From NCBI RefSeq assembly GCF_026340305.1, contig NZ_JAPEPI010000001.1, forward strand, positions 2,294,001 through 2,358,000: a DNA stretch of 64,000 nt, written 5' to 3'. The stretch comes from Streptomyces sp. NBC_01381. GTDB taxonomy: Bacteria > Actinomycetota > Actinomycetes > Streptomycetales > Streptomycetaceae. Of the stretch, positions 45,429 to 53,714 are shown piece by piece (position 1 is the first letter of the stretch; every line of letters starts with the position of its first letter). Under the pieces are notes generated by a model that saw only the letters and a list, made by a program, of their open reading frames with translations, had not been told where the DNA came from and made no database searches. The translations under genes were made by a program, and so were the position numbers.

Positions 45429-46940
45429 TTACGTGTGACTCGGCCGTGCCTCGCGCCACTCCCGCAGCCCGGCCACCGCCAGCACGAGCCCCGTCGCGCC
45501 CGCCGACCACAGCAACTGCGGCCGCGCCCCGTCGTCCGTCAGCATCAGCCCGAGCACGGCGGCCATCGCCGCGAGCGCCGCCCACGTCAGATAGGGGAAG
45601 GCCCACATGCGCAGCACGAGCCGCTCCGGAGCCTCGCGCTCGATGCGCCGCCGAAGCCGCAGCTGCGACACCGCGATCAGCGCCCACACGAAGAGCAGCA
45701 CCGCGCCGACCGAGTTGAGCATGTAGAGGAAGACCGAGTCCGGCCACTTCAGATTGAGTACGACGGATACGAAGCCGAAGGCGACGGACGCGAGCACCGC
45801 ACGCCGCGGCACTCCGCCGCCCGACACCTTCAACAGCGCCTTCGGGGCCTCGCCGCGCTCGGCGAGCGAGAAGATCATCCGGGAGGAGCCGTAGAGGTTG
45901 GCGTTGAGCGCCGAGAGCAGCGCCACGAACACCACGATGTTCATGATCGTGCCCGCGGACGGCACCCCGATCGAGTCGAGGACCGTCACATACGGACTGA
46001 CGCCCGCCTTCTCCGCCGTCCACGGCAGCACCGTCACGATGACCAGCATCGAACCGACGTAGAAGAAGAGGATGCGGTAGACGGCGCTGCGCACGGCGCG
46101 GGCGACCGAGCGCACCGGGTCGTCGGACTCGGCGGCCGCGATCGTCACGACCTCGAGCCCGCCGAAGGCGAAGACGACGGCGAGCACGCCGGAGGTGACG
46201 CCCTCCCAGCCGTTGGGCAGAAACCCGCCGTGCCCGGTGAGATTCGTGAACCCGACCGGGTTGCCAGAGGAATTAGACGCAGCCGGCAGCACCCCGAAGA
46301 TCGCGAGCAGCCCGAGCGCCAGGAAGGCGACGATCGCGAAGACCTTCAGGGCCGCGAACCAGAACTCGAACTCGCCGAAGTTCTTCACGGCGGCGAGATT
46401 GGCGCCCGTGAACACCAGCATGAAGATGAGGACCCAGGCCCACTGCGGTACGCCCGGCGCCCAGCTGTTGGCGATCTGCGCGGCCCCGGTCGCCTCCACG
46501 GCGAGCACGACGACGAGCAGGAACCAGTAGAGCCACCCGACGCTGAACCCCGCCCAGCGCCCGAGGGCACGCTCGGCGTGCACGGAGAAGGACCCCGACG
46601 CGGGCATCGCGGCCGACATCTCACCGAGCATCCGCATCACACACATCGCGAGCGCACCCGCGATCAGATACGAGACGACGATCCCGGGCCCGGCAACGGC
46701 AATCCCGGCCCCGGACCCGACGAAAAGCCCGGCCCCGATGACCCCACCGAGCCCAAGCATGGTGAGATGCCGCTGCTTGAGTCCCCCGCCGAGCGGTTCA
46801 GGCTCGGCCTCCATGGTTGTGGGCAGGCGTTCCGCACGGCGAGTGGGGCCTCCCCTGCTCGAGCGAAGCCGAGAGCTTGGGGAAGGGTGGGCACAACCCT
46901 CGCTGCCGGGTGCCGACTGATCGGGGGGTGCGTCGTGCAT
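45429..46940 (-). CDS. Amino-acid permease, APC family (second of three)
   Basis: Twelve-helix AAT-type permease. Helix 1 is GGLKQRHLTMLGLGGVIGAG and the RMLGEMSAAMPASGSFSVHA motif follows. The start is uncertain. ATG 46940 gives MHDAPPDQSAPGSEG followed by 28 residues encoded by an inserted hairpin repeat, then MEAEPEPLGGGLKQRH. ATG 46814 would begin just after the repeat but has no ribosome site. A GTG at 46967 is also in frame. Without the insert the N-terminus would match the length of the paralogue at 43843-45282. The transport core is intact. Confidence 0.88.
   Translation of the reverse strand: MHDAPPDQSAPGSEGCAHPSPSSRLRSSRGGPTRRAERLPTTMEAEPEPLGGGLKQRHLTMLGLGGVIGAGLFVGSGAGIAVAGPGIVVSYLIAGALAMCVMRMLGEMSAAMPASGSFSVHAERALGRWAGFSVGWLYWFLLVVVLAVEATGAAQIANSWAPGVPQWAWVLIFMLVFTGANLAAVKNFGEFEFWFAALKVFAIVAFLALGLLAIFGVLPAASNSSGNPVGFTNLTGHGGFLPNGWEGVTSGVLAVVFAFGGLEVVTIAAAESDDPVRSVARAVRSAVYRILFFYVGSMLVIVTVLPWTAEKAGVSPYVTVLDSIGVPSAGTIMNIVVFVALLSALNANLYGSSRMIFSLAERGEAPKALLKVSGGGVPRRAVLASVAFGFVSVVLNLKWPDSVFLYMLNSVGAVLLFVWALIAVSQLRLRRRIEREAPERLVLRMWAFPYLTWAALAAMAAVLGLMLTDDGARPQLLWSAGATGLVLAVAGLREWREARPSHT
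46815..46898. repeat. 84-bp hairpin repeat within permease 5' coding region
   Basis: Bounded by GGTTGTG (46815-46821) and CACAACC (46892-46898), which are exact complements. The left part GTTGTGGGCAGGCGTTCCGC is the same as the final unit of the array at 38770-39205. The middle carries the common Streptomyces sequence GCTCGAGCGAAGCCGAGAGC. Length 84 bp is a multiple of three. Confidence 0.8.
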
Positions 46941-47217
46941 GGTGCTAAGCGCTGCTCTCGGGCTCACAAAGGAATTGGCGGGAACCTACAGTCTCCCTGG
47001 GCGGCATCCCCGTACGCAAAACGGGACCCATACGCGGCCCACCTCAGTGACAAGCATCACGCCCCCCGCAGGGGTACCCTCCACCCTTTGTCCAGAGCCC
47101 ACCACCAGATCCCCAACCACCTTGTCACCCACCACCGGTGTTAGGCGCCCCCGCCTGAGATAGCGTCACGAGGTCCCACCTCCCCGTCCCAGAACGCCCA
47201 GAACCCGCGGAGTCCCG

Positions 47218-47796
47218 ATGAGCATCGCCGCCGTCTCTTCCCGTCCCGGCCAGGTCCTCGCGGACCTGCTCCCCGCGTCCCGCGCGAAGGACGCGGCCTT
47301 CGTCATCGGCGGCGCCGCCCTCACCGGCATCGCGGCCCAGATCGCCGTGCCCGTACCGGGCTCCCCCGTGCCGGTGACGGGACAGACCTTCGCCGCGCTC
47401 CTCGTCGGCACCGCCCTCGGCGCCCGCCGCGGCTTCCTCTCCCTCGCGGTGTACGCCCTCGTCGGCATGGCCGGCATGCCGTGGTTCGCGCAGGCCGGTT
47501 CCGGCGTCGCGGCGCCGTCCCTCGGCTACGTCCTCGGCATGCTGCTCGCCGCGACCGTGGTCGGCGCCCTCGCCCGCCGCGGCGGCGACCGTTCCGTGCT
47601 GCGCACCGCGGGGACGATGGTGCTCGGCTCGGCGATCATCTACGCCGTCGGCGTCCCGTACCTGGCCGCCGCGACCGGCATGTCGCTGACCCAGGCCGTC
47701 GCCGCCGGGCTCACGCCCTTCCTGATCGGCGACGCCGTCAAGGCCGCGCTCGCGATGGGTGCGCTGCCCACGGCGTGGAAGTTCCTCAACCGGTAG
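47218..47796 (+). CDS. bioY: Biotin transporter BioY
   Basis: A 192-residue BioY S component with six predicted helices. Hallmarks: ALTGIAAQIAVPVPGSPVPV, TGQTFAALLVGTALGARRGF, and MAGMPWFAQAGSGVAAPSLG, all in the biotin-binding core. BioY captures biotin, working alone or with an energy-coupling module. BioM and BioN are not adjacent here. ATG 47218 follows GCGGAGTCCCG. The last 11 bp overlap the converging flavoprotein gene. The 277-bp upstream gap (46941-47217) shows no clear operator. Confidence 0.93.
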   Translation: MSIAAVSSRPGQVLADLLPASRAKDAAFVIGGAALTGIAAQIAVPVPGSPVPVTGQTFAALLVGTALGARRGFLSLAVYALVGMAGMPWFAQAGSGVAAPSLGYVLGMLLAATVVGALARRGGDRSVLRTAGTMVLGSAIIYAVGVPYLAAATGMSLTQAVAAGLTPFLIGDAVKAALAMGALPTAWKFLNR

Positions 47797-49117
47797 CGGT
47801 CACCCCATAGTTCCGCCTGAAGAGGTTCGCCGGGTCGTATGTGGCCTTGAGTCCGGCGAGCCTCTTTCGCGTTTCGGTGTCGTACAGGCCGTCGGTCCGG
47901 TCCCCGGCGGCGAAGGCGAAGTTGAGCAGCCGGCCCTCGCCCGCGAAAAGACCGAACGCCCGCTCCTGCACGGCCCGCACCGCGTCGAGGTCGGTGCCGT
48001 CCAACGGCGAGAGCACCCGCACCAGCCACCCCGCGTCCCGGTACGGCACCGCGTTCCCCGCGGGCTTCGCCAGCGCCCCGCCCAGCTGGTTGATCTGGAC
48101 GACGTGCATCGTCTCGGCGGCTGGACCGGTCAGCGCGAACAGCTCGCACGCCGCCGCGACATCCAGCTCACGCACCACCACGCTGTCCCCGTAGTAGGAG
48201 TGCGGGAAGTCCGGATCGCTGTGAATCGTGTGGCTGTCGGTGTACGGCATCTCCCGCAGCGAGTCCGACACCATGGGCCCGATCTCCCGCAGCGGCGCGA
48301 CAAGCTGCTCGCCCTCCGCCTCGGAGCCGGTGTAGGCGACCCGGACCGTCACGAGATAGCGGCCCCGCAGATGCGGCGGAAGCTGTGGCAGGTCCGGGTA
48401 GACGAGAGCTGCCACGGACGAGGTCACCTCGTCCGGCACCGTCCGCGTCCACGCCTCGTAGGCCCCCAGCACGGCCGCCGGATCGACCTCGCGCCCATCG
48501 AAGGAGATCGCCCCGCCGTAGAGCCGGGCCACCGGCACCAGAGCGATCTCCAGGGCCGTCACGACCCCGAGGTTCGCGCCCCCGCCGAGCAGCCCCCAGA
48601 ACAGCTCGGGCTCGCTCTCCGCGGTGACGTGCCGCAGCGCGCCGTCCGCGGTGACGACATCGAGCCACCGGACGTGGTCGGCCGCGTACCCGAACTCCCT
48701 TGCCAGGATGCCGAGTCCGCCGCCCAGCGTGTACGAGACGGCGCCCACGCCCGGCGCCGAACCGTTCAGCGGGGCGAGCCCGTGCTCCGCCGCGGCCTCG
48801 ACGACCTGGCCCCAGCGGACGCCCGCGCCCACGGTGACGGTGCGCGCTGCGGCGTCGACGCGGACGGAGTCCATCCGCCGGGTGCTGATCAGCACGCCGC
48901 CCTCCGCGGCCCCCGGCAGCCCGTGCCCGGTGGCCTGCACGCCCACGGGCAGCCCCGCGTCGGCGGCGTACGAAACGGCGGCGACGACGTCATCGGTGCT
49001 CGAAGCCGCGAACACGATCTCCGGCCGCTGCGCGAAACCGGTCTGGAACCCGGCGGTCTCCGCGTCGTACCCGTCGTCGCCGGGCCGGAAAACGAGTCGC
49101 CCATCGGTGAAGTCCAC
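47786..49117 (-). CDS. FAD-linked oxidase, berberine-bridge type
   Basis: About 443 residues from the GTG at 49117, 6 bp after GGGAGG, rather than the ATG at 49198. It has an FAD-binding PCMH domain (residues ~28-200) and a C-terminal BBE motif (RRNYGVTATG end). The covalent FAD-linking His is in QATGHG (His65). The second linkage Cys of bicovalent members is replaced (LNGSAPGVGAVSYTLGGGLG). It is therefore probably singly linked. Such enzymes oxidise sugars or alkaloid-like compounds. There is no signal peptide and the substrate is unknown. Confidence 0.88.
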   Translation of the reverse strand: MDFTDGRLVFRPGDDGYDAETAGFQTGFAQRPEIVFAASSTDDVVAAVSYAADAGLPVGVQATGHGLPGAAEGGVLISTRRMDSVRVDAAARTVTVGAGVRWGQVVEAAAEHGLAPLNGSAPGVGAVSYTLGGGLGILAREFGYAADHVRWLDVVTADGALRHVTAESEPELFWGLLGGGANLGVVTALEIALVPVARLYGGAISFDGREVDPAAVLGAYEAWTRTVPDEVTSSVAALVYPDLPQLPPHLRGRYLVTVRVAYTGSEAEGEQLVAPLREIGPMVSDSLREMPYTDSHTIHSDPDFPHSYYGDSVVVRELDVAAACELFALTGPAAETMHVVQINQLGGALAKPAGNAVPYRDAGWLVRVLSPLDGTDLDAVRAVQERAFGLFAGEGRLLNFAFAAGDRTDGLYDTETRKRLAGLKATYDPANLFRRNYGVTATG

Positions 49118-49275
49118 GGTGATCCTCCCAGCAGCGCCGGTCCGTCCGACCGGCTGACGGAACAGACCATCCCCGGAAAACCTGCCACCTGCCGTCATGT
49201 TTTCCGGCGTTCTTCCGGCCCTTAGAGAACCGCGTGAACTGTGCTGTCATAAAAGGAGGTTGGGGGTGAACGCCC

Positions 49276-50322
49276 ATGCCGGAGCGTCGGGTGGCGGGCC
49301 GCTACCGCCTGCTCGAAGTCATCGGCCGTGGCGGCATGGGCCGCGTGTGGCGAGCGGCCGACGAGCTGCTCGACCGCGCTGTCGCCGTGAAGGAGCTGCG
49401 GATCGACGCGGGCGACGGCGGCCTCGACCCGGAGGACCCCCGCGTGCGCAGGGAACGCGCGCTGCGCGAGGCGCGGGCCAGTGCGCGGATCGACCACCCC
49501 GGTGTCGTACGCGTCTATGACGTCGCCGAGGAGGACGGCCGCCTGTGGATCGTCATGGAGCTGGTCGACGCCCGGTCCCTCGCCCGGTACGTCGACGACG
49601 AGGGGCCGCTGGGCGAGCGCGAGGCGGCGCGCGTCGGCCTCGCCCTGGTGGCGGCGCTGCGGCGGGTGCACGCGGCGGGGGTGCTGCACCGTGACATCAA
49701 GCCGGCGAACGTGCTCATCGGCCCCGGTGACCGGGTCGTCCTCACCGATTTCGGCATCGCCGCGATCCAGGACACGGGCCGTCTGACGCAGACGGGCCTG
49801 CTGGTGGGTTCGCCCGAGTACATGGCGCCCGAGCGGGTCTCCGGGGCGCCGCAGGGCCCGCCGTCCGACCTCTGGTCCCTCGGCGCGACGCTCTGCGCGG
49901 CGCTGCGCGGCAGCTCGCCCTTCGCCCGTGAATCGGCGCTGACGACGCTCGTGGCGGTCCTGCACGAGGACCCTGAACTGCCGCCGGAATCAAGCGGGTT
50001 ACGTCCCCTGCTCGCGGCGCTGCTGGCCAAGGAGCCGGCGGGGCGGCCGGGCCTCGACGCGACGGAGGCGGCCCTGCGGGCGGCGCTCATGGCGCCGCCC
50101 GCAGAGCCGCCTCCGGGGGAGGACGGGACGTCGGGTGCCGACTGGCGTCCGCGCGTCCTGACCGCCCTGGTCCTGCTGGTCACGGCCGCCGTGGCGGCCG
50201 TCATGTTCTTCACCGCGCGCGATCAGGGCGGCGGCGATCCACCGCCCGGACCGGGCTCACGGCCACCGACGGTGGCGGGTACGTCGACCACGCCACCGTC
50301 CGGCGGCTCCGGCTCCGGTTAG
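49276..50322 (+). CDS. Membrane Ser/Thr protein kinase with a TTA codon
   Basis: A 348-residue Hanks-type kinase. Residues 10-270 are the kinase domain: Gly loop IGRGGMGRVW (16-25), Lys39 in VAVKEL, catalytic HRDIKPAN (Asp140), DFG at 158-160, and GSPEYMAPE in the activation loop. One membrane helix near 290-312 (VLTALVLLVTAAVAAVMFF) and a short Pro/Thr/Gly-rich outer tail follow, with no PASTA repeats. Leu242 is encoded by TTA (49999-50001), so full translation should need bldA. The perfect AAAGGAGGT site lies 16 bp from the ATG and is better spaced for an out-of-frame GTG. Its stop overlaps the converging permease gene by 4 bp. Confidence 0.92.
   Translation: MPERRVAGRYRLLEVIGRGGMGRVWRAADELLDRAVAVKELRIDAGDGGLDPEDPRVRRERALREARASARIDHPGVVRVYDVAEEDGRLWIVMELVDARSLARYVDDEGPLGEREAARVGLALVAALRRVHAAGVLHRDIKPANVLIGPGDRVVLTDFGIAAIQDTGRLTQTGLLVGSPEYMAPERVSGAPQGPPSDLWSLGATLCAALRGSSPFARESALTTLVAVLHEDPELPPESSGLRPLLAALLAKEPAGRPGLDATEAALRAALMAPPAEPPPGEDGTSGADWRPRVLTALVLLVTAAVAAVMFFTARDQGGGDPPPGPGSRPPTVAGTSTTPPSGGSGSG
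49999..50001 (+). promoter_or_regulatory. TTA codon (bldA-dependent) in Ser/Thr kinase gene
   Basis: Leu242 in the kinase's SSGLRPLL segment is encoded by TTA. This was the only in-frame TTA found by eye in a full-length gene of this window. The bldA tRNA reads TTA mainly late in growth. Confidence 0.85.
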
Positions 50323-51815
50323 GCGTCGACGTCGACCGTGTCGGTGTCGGACACGGCGTCGCCGTCGGTCACGGCGTCGGTGTCGACGCGGGGCCGCACC
50401 TTCTCCCGTACGACCGAGAAGATCACCACGAACGCCGCGGCGAGCAGCGAGAGCAGCACCTGCTTGCGTCCTGCCTCGTCGGTCAGCATGTAGACGAGGA
50501 CGAACGAGATCATCGCGATGGTGACCCACGTCAGATACGGGAAGAGCCACATCTTCACGACGAGCTTCTCGGGCTCCTCGCGCAGGATGATGCCGCGCAT
50601 CCGCAGCTGCGTGAAGCAGATCATCAGCCAGACGAAGAGGGCCACCGCGCCCGACGAGTTCAGCAGGAAGTCGAAGACGGTGTCCTGCCACTGGTAGTTG
50701 AACCAGACGGCGATGAAGCCGAAGACGACCGAGCCGAGGATCGCGGCCTGCGGCACACCGCGGGAGTTGGTGCGCGCGAAGGACTTGGGCGCGTCGCCGC
50801 GCTGGCCGAGCGAGAAGGCCATGCGGGAAGCGGTGTAGAGCCCGGAGTTGAGGCAGGAGAGAACGGCCGTCAGGACGATCACGTTCATGACCTGACCGGC
50901 GTGCGGGATGCCGATCGAGTTGAGCGCGGCGACGTACGAACCGTCCTTGAGGATCGACTTGTCGTCCCAGGGGAGCAGCGTGACGACGATGAAGATCGAG
51001 CCCAGGTAGAAGACACCGATACGCCAGATGACGCTGTTCGTCGCCTTGGTGACGGCGCGCTGCGGGTCCTCGGACTCACCGGCGGCCAGCGTGACGATCT
51101 CGGAGCCCATGAACGAGAAGACGACCATGAGCACACCCGTGAGGATGGCGCCCGCACCGTTGGGCATGAACCCGCCCGCGTCGGTGAGGTGCGCGAATCC
51201 GGCGCCGGGGTTGTCGGAGCCGGGCAGCACGCCGAAGACGGCGAGCAGGCCGATGACCACGAAGCCGCCGATGGCGACGACCTTGATCCCGGCGAACCAG
51301 AACTCGAACTCACCGTAGGAGCCGACCGAGACGAGGTTCGTCAGGGTGAGCACCACCATGACGATGAGCGCCCAGCCCCACTGCGGTACGGCCGGTATCC
51401 AGCCATTGAGGATGACGGCACCTGCGGTGGCCTCCACCGCGAGCACGACGACCCAGAAGAACCAGTACAGCCAGCCGATGGAGAAGCCGGCCCAGCGGCC
51501 GAGCGCCTGGTCCGCGTAGGTGGAGAAGGAGCCGGAGGTCGGCCGTGCGGCGGCCATCTCTCCGAGCATCCGCATCACGAGAACGACCATCGTGCCGACG
51601 AGGGCGTACGAGACGAGGATGGCGGGCCCTGCGGCGGCGATGCCGGAGCTGGAGCCGACGAAGAGGCCGGCGCCGATGACACCACCGATGGCGATCATGG
51701 ACAGATGGCGATTTTTCAGCCCGGCCTTGAGGCCGTCACCGGTGTCACCAGACTGCGGATCCCCAGGTTCGTTGGGGTTGCGGTCTGCCTTCGCAAGGGA
51801 GGGTTGCGAGGTCAT
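50319..51815 (-). CDS. Amino-acid permease, APC family (third of three)
   Basis: A 498-residue AAT-type permease from the ATG at 51815, after AAGGA. Helix 1 motif: GLKNRHLSMIAIGGVIGAGL, FVGSSSGIAAAGPAIL. It contains RMLGEMAAARPTSGSFSTYA after helix 2, resembling GABA/proline permeases, and LREEPEKLVVKMWLFPYLTW after helix 10. The C-terminus carries an unusual acidic run of Asp-Thr-Asp and Asp-Val units, absent from the two paralogues. It converges on the kinase gene with a 4-bp overlap. Confidence 0.92.
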   Translation of the reverse strand: MTSQPSLAKADRNPNEPGDPQSGDTGDGLKAGLKNRHLSMIAIGGVIGAGLFVGSSSGIAAAGPAILVSYALVGTMVVLVMRMLGEMAAARPTSGSFSTYADQALGRWAGFSIGWLYWFFWVVVLAVEATAGAVILNGWIPAVPQWGWALIVMVVLTLTNLVSVGSYGEFEFWFAGIKVVAIGGFVVIGLLAVFGVLPGSDNPGAGFAHLTDAGGFMPNGAGAILTGVLMVVFSFMGSEIVTLAAGESEDPQRAVTKATNSVIWRIGVFYLGSIFIVVTLLPWDDKSILKDGSYVAALNSIGIPHAGQVMNVIVLTAVLSCLNSGLYTASRMAFSLGQRGDAPKSFARTNSRGVPQAAILGSVVFGFIAVWFNYQWQDTVFDFLLNSSGAVALFVWLMICFTQLRMRGIILREEPEKLVVKMWLFPYLTWVTIAMISFVLVYMLTDEAGRKQVLLSLLAAAFVVIFSVVREKVRPRVDTDAVTDGDAVSDTDTVDVDA

Positions 51816-51988
51816 GGACGAATCCTTAAGTTCTCGGGTCACGAGCCCACGCATTCAAACTCAGGGGTGCCCGGGACGGAAGTCCTGACTCCGGATCGTG
51901 ACATTCGGCTCGTCCGGCCCGGACCGGGGTGACCAAGGTCCCGGCCCGGTCGCGGCCGCCCGGCCCGCGACGTGCCACACTCGGACCC

Positions 51989-52474
51989 ATGCGCGTGTAC
52001 CTCGGCTCGGATCATGCCGGCTACGAACTCAAGAACCACCTGGTCGAATGGCTCAAGAGCCACGGCCACGAGCCCGTCGACTGCGGGCCCCACATCTATG
52101 ACGCCCAGGACGACTACCCCCCCTTCTGCCTCCGCGCCGCGGAGAAGACGGCGGCGGACGCGGAGTCCCTCGGCATCGTGATCGGCGGCTCCGGCAACGG
52201 GGAGCAGATCGCGGCGAACAAGGTCAAGGGCGTCCGTGCGGCCCTCGCCTGGAGTGAGCAGACCGCTGCGCTGGGTCGTGAGCACAACAACGCCAACGTG
52301 GTGTCGATCGGCGGCCGGATGCACACGCAGGAGGAGGCGACGAAGTTCGTCGAGATCTTCCTGTCCACCCCGTACTCGGACGAGGCCCGCCACACCCGCC
52401 GCATCGAGATGCTGGCGGCATACGAGACGACGGGCGAGCTGCCCCCCATCCCGGCCCACCACCCGCAGGGCTAG
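51989..52474 (+). CDS. rpiB: Ribose-5-phosphate isomerase B
   Basis: A 161-residue RpiB/LacAB isomerase interconverting ribose-5-phosphate and ribulose-5-phosphate in the pentose phosphate pathway. ATG 51989 gives MRVYLGSDHAGYELKNHLVE, the family start. The active-site region is GIVIGGSGNGEQIAANKVKG. In this actinobacterial group a Glu acts as the base where Cys is used in E. coli; here it is GNGEQIAANK. It ends MLAAYETTGELPPIPAHHP. There is no ribosome site, so translation may be leaderless. Divergent from the third permease. Confidence 0.95.
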   Translation: MRVYLGSDHAGYELKNHLVEWLKSHGHEPVDCGPHIYDAQDDYPPFCLRAAEKTAADAESLGIVIGGSGNGEQIAANKVKGVRAALAWSEQTAALGREHNNANVVSIGGRMHTQEEATKFVEIFLSTPYSDEARHTRRIEMLAAYETTGELPPIPAHHPQG

Positions 52475-52483
52475 CAGTCAAGA

Positions 52484-52710
52484 CCGCCGCTCCGCGGCGG
52501 ATCTTTCCCGACCACCCACCCGATTGCCCCGGATCTGCCCGCCCACCCCGTCGGCAGGTCTTCCACCCCATCGGTAGGTCTTCCAGCCCGGCCGCAGGTC
52601 TTTCAGCCCGTCCGGCGTTTGAGGACGAACTCGCCGAAGGCGGTGATCTGCGGCCACTTCGAGGCCGGCGGAGCCGGAAATTTTCGGGAAGGGGCGGGGT
52701 TGGGGAAAGA
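52484..52710. repeat. Streptomyces intergenic repeat, long variant
   Basis: Hairpin CCGCCGC-TCC-GCGGCGG, then TTTCCCGACCACCCACCC, three tandem GGTCTTCCA-like units, then GCCCGTCCGGCGTTTGAGGA, CGAACTCGCCGAAGGCGGTG, GGCCGGCGGAGCCGGAAATT and GGGGTTGGGGAAAG. The last ~105 bp are nearly identical to 61250-61355. It fills the rpiB to Fpg/Nei gap. Confidence 0.85.
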
Positions 52711-52742
52711 GAACCCGCTCTGACCGAACCCAGGAGGACCCC

Positions 52743-53561
52743 GTGCCGGAGGGGCACACCATCCACCGGCTCGCGGAGGATCACCGCGCCCGCTTCGAAG
52801 GGCGCGGACCCCTCCGCGTCACCAGCCCCCAGGGCAAGTTCTCCGACAGCGCCGCCCTGCTCGACGGGCAGGAGATGGGCACCGCCGAGGCCCACGGCAA
52901 GCACCTCTTCCTCGGCTTCGGCGAAGCCGACTGGGTCCACATCCACCTCGGCCTCTTCGGCAAGTACACCCAGGGCGAGACCCCGGCCCCGCCCCCCACG
53001 GACACCGTCCGCCTCCGCCTCCTGAGCGACACGCACTACTCGGACCTCCGTGGGCCCACCACCTGTGCCCTGCTCACCGACGAGGAAAAGCAGGCGATAC
53101 ACGACCGCCTCGGCCCGGACCCGCTCCGGGAAGCGGACGACCCCGAGCAGGCGTACCGCCGCGTCTCGCGCAGCCGCACGACCATCGCCGCCCTCCTCCT
53201 GGACCAGAAGGTCATCGCGGGCGTCGGCAACGTCTACCGCGCCGAGGTCCTCTTCCGGCACGGCATCGATCCGTACACACCGGGCAAGGACATCACCGCC
53301 GCCCAGTGGCAGGCGATCTGGGACGACCTGGTCGGCCTCATGCGCGAGGGCGTACGCCTCAACCGCATCGACACCGTCAGGCCCGAGCACACGCCGGAGG
53401 CGATGGGCCGCCCGCCGCGCGTCGACGACCACGGCGGCGAGGTGTACGTGTACCGCAGGGCCACCATGCCCTGCCACATCTGTGGCGGCGAGATCCGCAC
53501 CGCCGATCTCGCCGCCCGCAATCTGTTCTGGTGCCCGCAGTGCCAGCGGACGGCGTCCTGA
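52743..53561 (+). CDS. Fpg/Nei-family DNA glycosylase (endonuclease VIII-like)
   Basis: A 272-residue base-excision repair glycosylase. It begins with GTG then PEGHTIHRLAEDHRARFEG. Pro2 is the catalytic imino acid and Glu3 the general acid. The PEGHT start marks the Nei-like actinobacterial branch rather than Fpg. A helix-two-turn-helix (LLLDQKVIAGVGNVYRAEVL) is at ~158-177 and a C-terminal zinc finger CHIC...CPQC at ~245-268. It removes oxidised bases and nicks the strand. A perfect AGGAGG site precedes the GTG. A 45-residue membrane protein gene follows 6 bp downstream. Confidence 0.92.
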   Translation: MPEGHTIHRLAEDHRARFEGRGPLRVTSPQGKFSDSAALLDGQEMGTAEAHGKHLFLGFGEADWVHIHLGLFGKYTQGETPAPPPTDTVRLRLLSDTHYSDLRGPTTCALLTDEEKQAIHDRLGPDPLREADDPEQAYRRVSRSRTTIAALLLDQKVIAGVGNVYRAEVLFRHGIDPYTPGKDITAAQWQAIWDDLVGLMREGVRLNRIDTVRPEHTPEAMGRPPRVDDHGGEVYVYRRATMPCHICGGEIRTADLAARNLFWCPQCQRTAS

Positions 53562-53567
53562 ACCCCC

Positions 53568-53705
53568 ATGGGCGGCTCGCATGAGCTCCGTTGGGTGGTC
53601 CTCATCATCAACATCGCCTTCGGCGCCTCGATCATCGGCTGGCTGGTCGCCCTCTACCTGGCGACCCGCAAGCCGACGACCACCCCGACGCCCCAGCCCC
53701 TCTGA
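53568..53705 (+). CDS. 45-residue single-helix membrane protein
   Basis: A small gene, ATG 53568 to TGA 53705. It encodes MGGSHELRWVVLIINIAFGA and continues through SIIGWLVALYLATRKP to a Thr/Pro-rich tail. One uninterrupted hydrophobic helix spans residues 9-32. It begins 6 bp after the glycosylase stop with no distinct ribosome site, so it may be translated by re-initiation. The composition is typical of real Streptomyces micro-proteins, but no homologue is recalled and the function is unknown. Confidence 0.6.
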   Translation: MGGSHELRWVVLIINIAFGASIIGWLVALYLATRKPTTTPTPQPL

Positions 53706-53714
53706 AGCCCCCGG

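Noticed and set aside
49197..49520. A 107-residue protein starting at the well-placed GTG 49266
   Set aside because: The frame is Arg/Pro-rich and overlaps the Ser/Thr kinase, whose motifs are complete. The ribosome-site mismatch is noted as an observation instead.
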